From the NCBI GenBank assembly GCA_013203185.1, contig JABMOS010000095.1:1-52221 (forward strand): a stretch of DNA of 52,221 nt, read 5' to 3'. Positions within the stretch are counted from its first letter, which is position 1; each line of letters starts with the position of its first letter. Below the pieces are notes generated by a model. That model did no database searches, had not been told where the DNA came from, and was given only the letters and a program-made list of their open reading frames with translations. The position numbers and the translations under genes are program-made. The stretch is from Fidelibacterota bacterium. GTDB taxonomy: Bacteria > Fidelibacterota > UBA8477 > JABMPR01. Shown here piece by piece: positions 8,812 through 18,262 of the stretch.

Positions 8812-10932
8812 ATGAAAAAGCTAAGTACACTAATACTTGTCATCGGATTCATTGTTGCCTCCCTTCAAGCCCAAATTGCTGGAACAGAGAAGCGTTATAT
8901 CCGTGTTGGAAGTCTACAATCACACTTTAGTGCCTATGGTTCCGAGAGGGCCTGGACAGGAGTCTATTATGAAGGATTACGCTGGCCGGCTCAATATTCT
9001 TTTCAAGACAACTCAGTTATTAAAAGAGCATGGGTGGCCTGTGAAGATTTTGTAAACGAAGAAGGTGTCCAATTTTCCAATTTTGCCACCTACTTCTACC
9101 AGGGAGATGAAGGAATATCCCTGTTTCCCATGGCGCTTTATCAGACTGGAAGTTTTCTGCCTCCCACAGTTGTGGTGGATGGTCAGGACCTGACTTCTAT
9201 TCATGCTTCAGAGATTGATACGCTGGTACCTGATCAGATTCCAGATCGCATCATCAGGAATGTTGTAAATACATCTATGGGGTTGACGCAGGAGCGAACC
9301 ATATACGCTTTTAGCCAACAGTACCATGACAACTACTTCATCAAGGTATTTACCTTTACCAATACAGGCAACACAGACTGGGATGAGGAGATTGAACTCA
9401 CAGATTCTCTCCGGGGGGTACGTATTGGCTGGGGGACTAGATATAGTCTGGGAAGAGAGGGTGTATCAAATGTTGATGGTGCCCAGTCCTATGGTAAACA
9501 TAGTTGGGTAACCCGCAGGGGGGAGACCTACCCACAGAACCATCTGGAAGAGATCACAGAAGCAGACCCGGTCAAAGATTGGATTCGGGCTGGATTCTCC
9601 TGGTTAGGACAATCCAATGATATTACCTGGGATAATATTGGTGCCCCGGCACTGGCCACCAATGGGAGACTTACTTCACCTCATCATACTGGTTCAGCGG
9701 TACTGCATGTGGATGTGAGTGCAAATGATCCCAGCGATGATGTGAATCAACCTGTATTTCTGGGATGGCATGCAGGGGATACGTATCCCAGCGTTGGCTA
9801 TCAACGAGAGCAGGATATTCCAGGAATGGCTGCAGTTTATAGCATGCTCAGCGGAAATCCCCATGGTGGGCCCACAAATGGTGGCTCAACGCGCATGGAT
9901 GAAGAGAATCTTGAATCCATCACTCATCGTATAGATCCTTACACCGTCCATGGCGATGGCGGTGGAACCAATGTGATGATGACCTACGGACCCTTTGATC
10001 TGGCACACGGTGAAAGCGTGGTACTCATAGAGGCTGAAGGAATCAATGGTCTGGGAAGGGATTTGTGCGAGGAGGTAGGAGTAAGATGGCTGGAGGCCTA
10101 TAAAGATCCAGCCGATACGGGTCCTTTCAACCTTCCTGATGGTAGCACCACTACTGATAAGGACGTTTACAAGAATACCTGGGTATACACGGGAAAAGAT
10201 TCTATCATGAAAACCTTCGGTCGCGCCCTGCGTAATTTTGATAGTGGGTTTGATATTCCTCAACCCCCTCAGCCACCCACCTATTTCAATGTGGAATCAG
10301 GAGGTGATAAGATTTCCCTGAGTTGGTTATACAGTCCATCTGAAGAGGATCCAAATTTTGGTGGCTACAGACTGTATAGAGGAATCGGTAGTGCAGATAC
10401 AACCCATGAGGAGATCTTTGCCTGTGGCTATGGTACTGAGAACCCCACACTTGTTTATGAATATGATGATTTGAGCCCATCTAGAGGGCAATCCTATTAC
10501 TACTATATTGTCGCCTTTAATGATGGAAGCAACAATCAAACTGACCTCAATCCAAAGGGACCATTGCACAGTAGCCGATACTATACTCAGACCACACAAC
10601 CAGCCACCCTACAGAGACAGGCTGGATTGTCTCTGGATGATATTCGGATTGTACCAAATCCTTTTAATATTAGAAGAAGCGGTACCAAATTGGACTTTGT
10701 GAGAGAGCCAAACATGCTGGGATTTCTGGATATCCCGGGTCAGTGTACCATCCGCATATACACCGAGAGGGGAGATCTGGTCAAAACCATCGAGCATACC
10801 AATGGAACGGGTGATGAGTATTGGAGGCAAGTAACCGATCACAGACAAACAATTGTTAGCGGTGTATACCTGGCACACTTTGAATTGCCAGATGGGAGAT
10901 CGACATACAGGAAATTTCTCGTTATCAGGTAG
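8812..10932 (+). CDS. Secreted FnIII exoprotein next to a TonB receptor (class I, copy 1)
   Basis: Predicted cell-surface or secreted protein, 706 aa, with a signal peptide (residues 1-20, ending LQAQ). The N-terminal half is not a domain I can name. It is clearly paralogous to the 14278 product: both contain the pattern YAFSQQYxDNxFI followed by TFxNTG. A fibronectin type III-like domain lies at about 485-590 (YRLYRGIG, YYYYIVAFND). The C-terminal module (about 615-706) has VPNPFN, then IRIYTERGDLVKTI, SGVYLAHFE and KFLVIR. It resembles the T9SS type A sorting domain but departs from the YPNPFNPST form. GAGGA precedes the ATG by eight bases and overlaps the receptor stop region, indicating co-transcription. 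Function unknown; I suggest a surface partner of the receptor encoded just upstream. Confidence 0.8.
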   Translation: MKKLSTLILVIGFIVASLQAQIAGTEKRYIRVGSLQSHFSAYGSERAWTGVYYEGLRWPAQYSFQDNSVIKRAWVACEDFVNEEGVQFSNFATYFYQGDEGISLFPMALYQTGSFLPPTVVVDGQDLTSIHASEIDTLVPDQIPDRIIRNVVNTSMGLTQERTIYAFSQQYHDNYFIKVFTFTNTGNTDWDEEIELTDSLRGVRIGWGTRYSLGREGVSNVDGAQSYGKHSWVTRRGETYPQNHLEEITEADPVKDWIRAGFSWLGQSNDITWDNIGAPALATNGRLTSPHHTGSAVLHVDVSANDPSDDVNQPVFLGWHAGDTYPSVGYQREQDIPGMAAVYSMLSGNPHGGPTNGGSTRMDEENLESITHRIDPYTVHGDGGGTNVMMTYGPFDLAHGESVVLIEAEGINGLGRDLCEEVGVRWLEAYKDPADTGPFNLPDGSTTTDKDVYKNTWVYTGKDSIMKTFGRALRNFDSGFDIPQPPQPPTYFNVESGGDKISLSWLYSPSEEDPNFGGYRLYRGIGSADTTHEEIFACGYGTENPTLVYEYDDLSPSRGQSYYYYIVAFNDGSNNQTDLNPKGPLHSSRYYTQTTQPATLQRQAGLSLDDIRIVPNPFNIRRSGTKLDFVREPNMLGFLDIPGQCTIRIYTERGDLVKTIEHTNGTGDEYWRQVTDHRQTIVSGVYLAHFELPDGRSTYRKFLVIR

Positions 10933-11093
10933 ATCCGTAGTGAGAAAATGAAGTTAATAAAGTTTATGTATTAACTGATTGTCGGTTATATTTACGGCAA
11001 GAAATTAGTTAGGGAAAATTTTTTGAGTTCCGCTTTAATGTTGACGAATTGGAAAATTTGTGTTCAAAAGCATTATAAATCGAGGATTAGGAA

Positions 11094-14000
11094 ATGAAGA
11101 AGCTGTATAGCCTGTTGCTCATGTGTTTATTAAGCACAGCAATATTTGCATCAACTACAGGTAAGATCTCTGGTGTTGTCACTGATACTGAATCAGGGGA
11201 GGTCCTGATAGGTGTGAACGTCATCATTAGCGAACTAGGCGTGGGAGCTGCCACGGATATGGATGGTTACTTCGCCATTCTCAATGTGCCACCGGGATCC
11301 TTTAGTCTTTCGGCTAACTACATCGGATATGGGACGGTCACCTATAGTGATGTTGAAGTGAGGATTGATCTAACCACTACCCAGAATTTTAAGCTTTCTT
11401 CACTTGCCCTTGAAGGGGAAGTAGTGGTCATTGAAGCCACAAAGCCTGTGGTCCAAAGGGACGTAGCCTCGAGTCAACGGAATGTATCTGCAAGTGAGAT
11501 AGTTGACATGCCTGTGAATAGTGTCAGCGATGTTGTGGGTCTTCAGGCAGGTGTTGAAGGTCTGTCGATTCGAGCTGGTGGCGCAGACGAGATGGTTCTC
11601 ATGATGGATGGCATCACTCTAAAAGACGATAGAACAGGTGAGCCTGTTACTGGTATTTCCTTGAGTTCTGTAAAAGAAGTCATGATTCAATCGGGTGGTT
11701 TTAATGCAGAATATGGCGATTTGCAGGCCGGTCTTATCAATGTGGTTACCCGCGAGGGAAGTAAGGATAAGTATTCATTTTCACTCTCCTATAGATATAG
11801 TCCACCTGCCCCCAAACATTTTGGCATGTCTATGTTTGACGAAGATGCCTATTTTATGCGACCCTATCTGGACGATGATGTTGCCTGGACAGGTACCGAC
11901 AATGGTGCCTGGGATGAGTATACACAATCTCAATATCCAACCTTTAGTGGCTGGAATACCGTTTCGGAACAACTCCTTTCAAATGAAGATCCCACAGACG
12001 ATTTAACTCCTGCAGGTGCCAAGCGGTTGTTTGAATGGCAAGCCCGACGTGAGGGTAATATAACCAAACCTGACTATAAGTTTGATATGGGTATCGGTGG
12101 TCCGGTGCCTCTTATTGGAAAGGCTCTGGGAAATATGCGGTTCTTCGCATCCTACAATGGCAAGCAGAATATGTATCTGGTGCCTCTGTCCCAGGATGGT
12201 TACAGGGACTGGATCGGAAATTTGAAGTTAACATCTGATATCAGCACAAAAATAAAACTGTCAATCAACGCCTTTGCAAAAAATATAACCGCTTCCACAT
12301 CGAGTGGTTCTGGACAACCCGACTATTTCTCCAGTGTTTGGGGAGTAGCCAACATCTTCAGCACAAATTCACAGCAATCATGGAAGCTTTTGTATCCTGA
12401 CTATTATTGTTCGACAGAAATTAATACCCGTATGGTGTCTGGAAAGTTAACTCATCTCCTCAATACAAATTCCTATTATGAAGGAATTCTGGAGTATTCC
12501 CAAACCGCTTATAACACTAATCCTGGTCCCCGACGCGAATCCACACTATATGATTTATTTCCCGGTACTGAAGAATTTCTCACAGATGAAGGTCCCTTTG
12601 GTTTTGATGATGGAACCTCAGAGTCAGTTGCTGGAATATTCTCTATGGGCTTGAAGAGCAATGCCCGGGATACATCAACAACTTCACGCATTAAAGCCAG
12701 ATTTGATTACACCAACCAAATTGATAAGCATAATCAGATCAAGAGTGGTGCCCAGTTCGAATATATTAATTATGACATGAATTATGGTGCCATAAATCCA
12801 GTGCTCCCTGTTGGACGCCCATTTAGCACCTGGCAAAGAAGTCCATACCAGTTCGACGTTTATGTTCAGGATAAGCTTGAGTTTGAAGGATGGATTGCAA
12901 CACTGGGTCTCCGTGGTGAATACTTTGATCCAAATACAGATTGGTATGATGTAGATGTCTATGACCCTTCCTTTTATTCATCCAGCTATGATCCAGCAAC
13001 TGAAGATGCAATACCCACCAGGGCAGCCAAGGGTACATTCACTTTGCTACCCAGACTTGGTATTTCTCACCCCATAACGGTCAATTCAAAGCTGTATTTC
13101 AACTATGGTCATATGCGCCAAAAATTTAATGCAGATGAATTGTTTGGTGTTCGGCGATATACTGACAGGAGTATAGCCTCAATTGGAGATCCTGAATTGC
13201 CACCTGAAAAGACAGTCGCCTATGAAATTGGGTATGACCAGTCTCTTTTTGACCAATACTTGATCCATCTTTCTGGCTACTACAAAGACAAATCTGATCA
13301 GTCCAATACGGTTGGCTATAAGAGTAATGCAGTGGACTATGACAGATACGACAACATTTTTTACGAGGACATTCGAGGGTTTGAATTTGAACTTCGGAAG
13401 AACAGGGGTGACTGGATCACTGGGTTTGGAAATTACACGTATTCAATTCGGACTTATGGTAATTTTGGTGTGCGTAATTACAACCTTAATCCTGCAGATC
13501 AGCGTGAAGAGGAAAATACCTATCGTCCTCAAGGCAAACCACTGCCACAGCCTCGTTTAAGCTTCAATGTTTCCTTGCATACTCCTAGATATTTTGGTCC
13601 CGTAATAGGTAGCGGGAAGCTCCTGGCAAATTGGCATCTGGCTTTCACTGGGAATTGGAAGGCTGGTGCTTATTCCAGCTATGGAAATGTTCCAGGAATT
13701 ATTAATAATGTCCGCTGGAAAGACACCTACAATGTCAACTCAAAACTTTCCAAAACTTTTCACATGGGTGATATTGATTTGACCTTCCTGGCTGAGGCAT
13801 TTAACCTCTTCAATTTCAAGCATTTCTCTACTGCAGGAATGGCCACAGGTCAAAACTATGATGATTACAAGAATTCACTTCATTTCAAAGAGGCAGTCTA
13901 TGACGAATTAGGCTTTAACCATATTAGTGGCGATGATCGATATGGCGACTATAGACCTGAAGATATTGATTATCAGCCTCTTGATTATCAGAATTCAGCT

Positions 14001-14237
14001 TACTTCGATGATGGTAGCCCTAGAGGGGGAAAAGAAGGAGTGTACTATTGGACTGAGCAGGAAAATATGTACATGAGCTACTCGGCTGCTGATGGAAATT
14101 GGACATCAGTGGATGATGGGACAATTCAAAAGGTCCTTGATGATAAAGCGTATATCTCAAATCCCCCAAATCAATCCCTGATGTTCCTTTCACCACGGGA
14201 TATTTTTGTTGGTATTAAACTGGCTTATAATTTCTAA
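11094..14237 (+). CDS. TonB-dependent receptor with N-terminal CarboxypepD-reg domain (class I, copy 2)
   Basis: Outer-membrane receptor of 1,047 aa and close paralogue of the 5642 product. It has a signal peptide to about residue 20. The CarboxypepD-reg domain (about 22-100) begins TGKISGVVTDTESGE. The plug carries GGFNAEYGDLQAGLINVVTREG, and the barrel ends MFLSPRDIFVGIKLAYNF. Like copy 1 it has the long loop before the last strand (DDYKNSL ... DDKAYISNP), but it lacks the calcium-binding-like insertion after the plug. GAGGA sits seven bases before the ATG. The 161-base gap before it holds no gene; I saw TTGACG at 11041 and TATAAA at 11074, but they are 27 bases apart, so no promoter is claimed. 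Substrate unknown. Confidence 0.9.
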   Translation: MKKLYSLLLMCLLSTAIFASTTGKISGVVTDTESGEVLIGVNVIISELGVGAATDMDGYFAILNVPPGSFSLSANYIGYGTVTYSDVEVRIDLTTTQNFKLSSLALEGEVVVIEATKPVVQRDVASSQRNVSASEIVDMPVNSVSDVVGLQAGVEGLSIRAGGADEMVLMMDGITLKDDRTGEPVTGISLSSVKEVMIQSGGFNAEYGDLQAGLINVVTREGSKDKYSFSLSYRYSPPAPKHFGMSMFDEDAYFMRPYLDDDVAWTGTDNGAWDEYTQSQYPTFSGWNTVSEQLLSNEDPTDDLTPAGAKRLFEWQARREGNITKPDYKFDMGIGGPVPLIGKALGNMRFFASYNGKQNMYLVPLSQDGYRDWIGNLKLTSDISTKIKLSINAFAKNITASTSSGSGQPDYFSSVWGVANIFSTNSQQSWKLLYPDYYCSTEINTRMVSGKLTHLLNTNSYYEGILEYSQTAYNTNPGPRRESTLYDLFPGTEEFLTDEGPFGFDDGTSESVAGIFSMGLKSNARDTSTTSRIKARFDYTNQIDKHNQIKSGAQFEYINYDMNYGAINPVLPVGRPFSTWQRSPYQFDVYVQDKLEFEGWIATLGLRGEYFDPNTDWYDVDVYDPSFYSSSYDPATEDAIPTRAAKGTFTLLPRLGISHPITVNSKLYFNYGHMRQKFNADELFGVRRYTDRSIASIGDPELPPEKTVAYEIGYDQSLFDQYLIHLSGYYKDKSDQSNTVGYKSNAVDYDRYDNIFYEDIRGFEFELRKNRGDWITGFGNYTYSIRTYGNFGVRNYNLNPADQREEENTYRPQGKPLPQPRLSFNVSLHTPRYFGPVIGSGKLLANWHLAFTGNWKAGAYSSYGNVPGIINNVRWKDTYNVNSKLSKTFHMGDIDLTFLAEAFNLFNFKHFSTAGMATGQNYDDYKNSLHFKEAVYDELGFNHISGDDRYGDYRPEDIDYQPLDYQNSAYFDDGSPRGGKEGVYYWTEQENMYMSYSAADGNWTSVDDGTIQKVLDDKAYISNPPNQSLMFLSPRDIFVGIKLAYNF

Positions 14238-14277
14238 TTCAATGACTTGCGTAAATAGCATTATTCAAGGGAATAGT

Positions 14278-16491
14278 ATGAAACAAACACTTTCAAGAAC
14301 CAGAATCAGAAAACTATCAAGCTGGTTTGCATTTCTTCTGATCTTTGCCTTTATCAGCTCAACTCATGCAGCAGAATGGCGGTGGATAAAGATTGGTAGC
14401 TTGCATAATTTTTATCAGGCTATTGGATCTGAACCTGAAGAAGATGTCGGTGCTGAACAACAGTTTGGTATGCGCTGGAATGCATTTTATGATCACCAGG
14501 ACATGCAGGCAGCCAAGGGGATGTGGATTGCCGTTGCCAACTATGAAGATCCCCTTGCCAACACAACCTTTAACTATAAGATTGCTCATTGTGGACCTCG
14601 TCCGCGCCCAGAGATTTCAGCCAATGAATTCATGCCCACGGCTTTTGGCATGACTGGAAGATTTGCTGCGCCCACAATCATTGTCGATGGCGAGCTAGCT
14701 TCTGACCTTGATTGGGATGATGTTGTGGATGATGGTGGGTTTGATATTAATCAGAGAGCAGACCGCCAAATATATAACTCCGTAAATACCTCAACTGGAA
14801 TATCATTTGATAGAAATGTTTATGCATTCAGTCAGCAGTATTATGACAACTTTTTTATCTATGAGTACACTTTTGTAAACACAGGTGCTGTGAGCCAGGA
14901 TGAATCAATTTCGCATAGCAATACCTTGGAAGGTGTGTATTTCCACTGGCAATTTAGAAATGCTGTAGCTGGTGAAGGAACGGTAGAAGGATCAGTAATT
15001 GATTACCGGGGGCGACGGGGGTGGGGAACGCCTCAGAATTGTCGTTGGGGTATGAATACTATGAACGATGTTATTGGTGAGAATCCTGATAACCCAACGA
15101 CCACATCAATGTTTTCCGATGAATTGGGAGAAATGGGTATTGATGAATATGATATAGATGGTGAAATTATGCGTGCCTTTTATTCCTGGCATGGTCGTCA
15201 TTCCACCTTGAATTATGACAATATTGGCTCTCCAAATATTCAGGGTTACCAGGCAGACGGATTGATGGGCGCTTCTCAGTTTATGGGATCTGTCGTGCTT
15301 CACGCTGACACATCACCACAGAATAGTTTTGATGATATCTATCAACCGACGACGACTCGAAAAATTGAATCCAATGACCCTGAAACAGTGAGCAATGATC
15401 AATTCAGCAGCTCTCGTATGGAACGAGGCTATACCCAATTTGTAGCAGCTGGTCATGAACCGCTGAGTCAAGCTGAGCAGGTGAAATCCCAGGGACAATT
15501 TCCTGATCAATTCTCAACTGCGGGTGGGTATTCACAGACCTGGTCATTTGGACCCTATACCATGGCACCTGGTGACACAGTGCGCATCGTCGTGGCAGAG
15601 GGTGTGGCAGGTTTAAGTCGTGCCATGAATCAAAGAATTGGGAATAATTGGTACAAATTTGTAGCTGACGGTCAGCAACTTGATGTTGAAATGCCTGATG
15701 GAAGTCCTGTCAAGCTTACCAGTGAGGCCATAGCCAACGACTATAAGAATGCTTGGGTATACTCAGGTAGGGATAGTCTCATGGAAACCTTCAGGAGAGC
15801 TCGATTCTTATATAAAAATGGGCTGGATATGGGCAGTATGACACCACCTGAGCCACCTGCAGCTTTCGAGGTGACTTCCCAGGGCAATAGGATCTATCTC
15901 ACATGGGCAGACAATGCACCAAATTCAAGTTCAAATTTTGAGGGGTATAAAATATTCAGAGCAAAGGGTCAATTTGACTCCACATACTACGAGATCGCTG
16001 ATCTGAATGAAACGGATGGTTCTCTAGCACATGAATTCTCTGACATGACCGCCGAGCGGGGGCAATTATATTTCTATTATATCATCTCTTATGATGATGG
16101 GTCGACAAATGTTCTGGAGCCCAATATTCCACTCCATAGTAGCCCATTCTTCACCAGAACCAACAAGGGCGCATCCATGTTGAAGCCACCTGCTGAGGGG
16201 ATTGATGATATTATTATTGTTCCTAACCCCTATGTGATTGCAAACAACCAATTGCAATATATTGGTGAGCAAAACAGCATCAAATTTTGGAATTTACCTG
16301 CGGCATGTGAAATAAATATTTTTACAGAGCGCGGGGATAAGATATATACCTATGATCATGTGGGTAGTGGCGTTGCCACCTGGAATCTTCTGACAACCTC
16401 GAAGCAGATGATAGTCAGTGGTGTCTATATCGTGGTGTTTGAGACACCAGATGGTGATAAATCGATCAAAAAATTTGTAGTCATTCGCTAA
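14278..16491 (+). CDS. Secreted FnIII exoprotein next to a TonB receptor (class I, copy 2)
   Basis: Predicted secreted protein, 737 aa from the ATG at 14278. The ORF track begins at 14206 inside the receptor gene, but the 14278 start has AAGGG a few bases upstream and opens directly into a signal peptide (FAFLLIFAFISSTHAAE). It is paralogous to the 8812 product: WIKIGSLHNFYQAIGSE corresponds to YIRVGSLQSHFSAYGSE, and YAFSQQYYDNFFIYEYTFVNTG is conserved. An FnIII-like domain spans about 520-620. The C-terminal module is VPNPYVIANN, then INIFTERGDKIYTY, SGVYIVVFETPDG and KKFVVIR, a variant PorSS-type tail. It sits 40 bases after the class I receptor copy 2. Catalytic activity is not apparent, and the partner role is inference. 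Confidence 0.8.
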   Translation: MKQTLSRTRIRKLSSWFAFLLIFAFISSTHAAEWRWIKIGSLHNFYQAIGSEPEEDVGAEQQFGMRWNAFYDHQDMQAAKGMWIAVANYEDPLANTTFNYKIAHCGPRPRPEISANEFMPTAFGMTGRFAAPTIIVDGELASDLDWDDVVDDGGFDINQRADRQIYNSVNTSTGISFDRNVYAFSQQYYDNFFIYEYTFVNTGAVSQDESISHSNTLEGVYFHWQFRNAVAGEGTVEGSVIDYRGRRGWGTPQNCRWGMNTMNDVIGENPDNPTTTSMFSDELGEMGIDEYDIDGEIMRAFYSWHGRHSTLNYDNIGSPNIQGYQADGLMGASQFMGSVVLHADTSPQNSFDDIYQPTTTRKIESNDPETVSNDQFSSSRMERGYTQFVAAGHEPLSQAEQVKSQGQFPDQFSTAGGYSQTWSFGPYTMAPGDTVRIVVAEGVAGLSRAMNQRIGNNWYKFVADGQQLDVEMPDGSPVKLTSEAIANDYKNAWVYSGRDSLMETFRRARFLYKNGLDMGSMTPPEPPAAFEVTSQGNRIYLTWADNAPNSSSNFEGYKIFRAKGQFDSTYYEIADLNETDGSLAHEFSDMTAERGQLYFYYIISYDDGSTNVLEPNIPLHSSPFFTRTNKGASMLKPPAEGIDDIIIVPNPYVIANNQLQYIGEQNSIKFWNLPAACEINIFTERGDKIYTYDHVGSGVATWNLLTTSKQMIVSGVYIVVFETPDGDKSIKKFVVIR

Positions 16492-16523
16492 GGGTAAATA
16501 AGCCCAACGGAGGATTTATTAAA

Positions 16524-17183
16524 ATGATGAAGTGGAAACAATTATTTAAAGTCACGGTTGCCTTGCTGGTGGTGAGTCTTGTTTTTATTACTTGCGAAGA
16601 GTTTGAGGAGGAAGATTACAATCTTTCGGCAATAGATGCAGCAGCAGTAAGCGCCATGGCCGATACCAATGAAGTTGGTCTATCATTGAAAAGTGCCGCT
16701 TTCTTCGCTGATGGGACAACTCTAGGGATACTACTTTCAGGCGGTGGAATTGATACAGTGATTATGGGTGTGGATACCAGTGTGGCCATCCAGCATATTG
16801 ATATCTATAGTGCCCTCGTGACAGCCAGTACTGAACCTCTCGTGGTTAATGATACTGTTTATGCGACAATCCTTTCTGCTGATAGTCTTTCATTCCGACT
16901 ACTCTCAGTTCCTTCTGCAGGAACATATGTGTTCTATCTAAATCATCATGCCGCTCCTAGTGTATTTCATGAAGTGTCTGGGGCAATGGAACTAGCCGGT
17001 GTGCCCTCTGAAGTGATGACCCCTGAACTTGTAGCTAGCCTGTATAACCCGGATAATCTGAATCCCACGATCAAGGGGAGGTATGAGTTTGAGCTTGCTG
17101 CAGGAACCTATCTTTTTGAGATGGCCCGAATGGAATCCACAACGAGTAGTAATATTCGCGTCGTCCTGATGCGTGAGCAATAA
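16524..17183 (+). CDS. Small acidic lipoprotein, unknown function
   Basis: A 219-aa protein with a hydrophobic N-terminus followed by a probable lipobox ending at C24 (VFITC). The -1 residue is Thr rather than the usual Gly, Ala or Ser, so lipidation is likely but not certain. The residues right after the Cys are strongly acidic (EEFEEEDY). In some Bacteroidota an acidic stretch after the lipidated Cys directs lipoproteins to the cell surface; applying this here is inference. The rest looks all-beta, with no recognised domain. GGAGGA precedes the ATG by nine bases (the ATG at 16527 is an alternative). It lies between an exoprotein and a PorV-like gene, so it probably belongs to the same surface complex. 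Confidence 0.65.
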   Translation: MMKWKQLFKVTVALLVVSLVFITCEEFEEEDYNLSAIDAAAVSAMADTNEVGLSLKSAAFFADGTTLGILLSGGGIDTVIMGVDTSVAIQHIDIYSALVTASTEPLVVNDTVYATILSADSLSFRLLSVPSAGTYVFYLNHHAAPSVFHEVSGAMELAGVPSEVMTPELVASLYNPDNLNPTIKGRYEFELAAGTYLFEMARMESTTSSNIRVVLMREQ

Positions 17184-17213
17184 AAAAGACCTATCGCTAA
17201 GGGATTTGATAAT

Positions 17214-18224
17214 ATGAAGATTAAAAAACTAACAATCTGCATGGCGTTGCTTCTCACGAGTACCGCTTTTGCAGACCAAGAGTTTACGAAGCTCGCCCAA
17301 ACGGGTTTCCAATTTTTGAGTGTCGTTTCAGATGCCCGCGGTGCTGCCCTGGCTGGGGCCATGACAACCACCCCATATGGATCTGGATCACTCTTTTTTA
17401 ATCCGGCTGGTATGGCCGAGATGCAAGGTGCCGTTGATGTCATGGCAAGCAAAAATACCTGGATTGCCGATATCAATCATACGACTATGAGCGTTGCCTT
17501 TAATCCGGCCAATAACAAGTATGGAGTTTTTGGACTTTCTATCCAATCAGTAAGTTATGGTGATATGCAGGGTACTATGGTGTGGGGACACGATCCCGGT
17601 TGGATTGAAACACACACTATTTCACCTTCTGCCTTGGCCATTGGTGCAGGTTATGCTATTCAATTATCAGATAGATTCTCAGTGGGTGGACAGGCCAAAT
17701 ATGCGACGCAGCAGCTGGGGAAGGGCGTTGTTGAAGTTCATCCAGAGAGTACACTTGAAGATGATAGTTTAGGGGTCCAGAAATTTTCAACATCCGCAGT
17801 TGCATTCGACTTTGGGACCCTTTTCAAAACAGGCTTCAAGGGCATAGCATTTGGCATGAATGTGCGAAACTTTTCCAATGAAATAGCATTTTTGAAGGAA
17901 AATTTCCAGCTTCCCCTGACATTCACCATGGGGCTTTCAATGGACCTGATCGATCTGATCCCTAATTTTTCTGACGCACATTCGCTCATGATGAGTGTCG
18001 ATGCCGTTCATCCACGATCATATCCTGAATATATCAATCTGGGTATGGAGTATAAACTTTTGGACATGCTTTATCTCAGATATGGTTTTATGCACAATAG
18101 AGACGAAAGAGCCTCTGCATTTGGTTTTGGGGTCTCTCGTTTTGGTCTTGGTGTTGATTATGCATATATACCTTTCGGAATTCTGGATGAAGTCCAGATG
18201 ATAACTGTAAGATTTACATATTAG
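17214..18224 (+). CDS. PorV/UPF0164-family outer-membrane beta-barrel protein (class I)
   Basis: Predicted 336-aa outer-membrane barrel, paralogue of the 4617 product. It has a signal peptide to about residue 20 (LLLTSTAFAD), TGFQFLSVVSDARGAALAGAMT, SLFFNPAGMAEM, WIADINH and MQGTMVWG, and a final strand ending VRFTY. The PorV/PorQ family includes the T9SS shuttle component; a cargo-specific role here is inference. TAAGGGA lies about nine bases before the ATG. It is spaced 30 bases after the acidic lipoprotein and 38 bases before the IPT/TIG lipoprotein, consistent with a single transcription unit. Confidence 0.8.
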   Translation: MKIKKLTICMALLLTSTAFADQEFTKLAQTGFQFLSVVSDARGAALAGAMTTTPYGSGSLFFNPAGMAEMQGAVDVMASKNTWIADINHTTMSVAFNPANNKYGVFGLSIQSVSYGDMQGTMVWGHDPGWIETHTISPSALAIGAGYAIQLSDRFSVGGQAKYATQQLGKGVVEVHPESTLEDDSLGVQKFSTSAVAFDFGTLFKTGFKGIAFGMNVRNFSNEIAFLKENFQLPLTFTMGLSMDLIDLIPNFSDAHSLMMSVDAVHPRSYPEYINLGMEYKLLDMLYLRYGFMHNRDERASAFGFGVSRFGLGVDYAYIPFGILDEVQMITVRFTY

Positions 18225-18262
18225 ACAAATGATCCGTGTGTAGGATTTGGAGAATTAAGTTT

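Noticed and set aside
9886-10263. 125-codon minus-strand ORF
   Set aside because: Antisense to the 8812 exoprotein; no recognisable protein features.
11041-11079. Promoter before the 11094 receptor (TTGACG ... TATAAA)
   Set aside because: The hexamers are 27 bases apart, too far for sigma70; no alternative pair found.
14206-14277. Overlap of the 14206 ORF with the preceding receptor gene
   Set aside because: An artefact of the longest-ORF rule; the ATG at 14278 begins the signal peptide.
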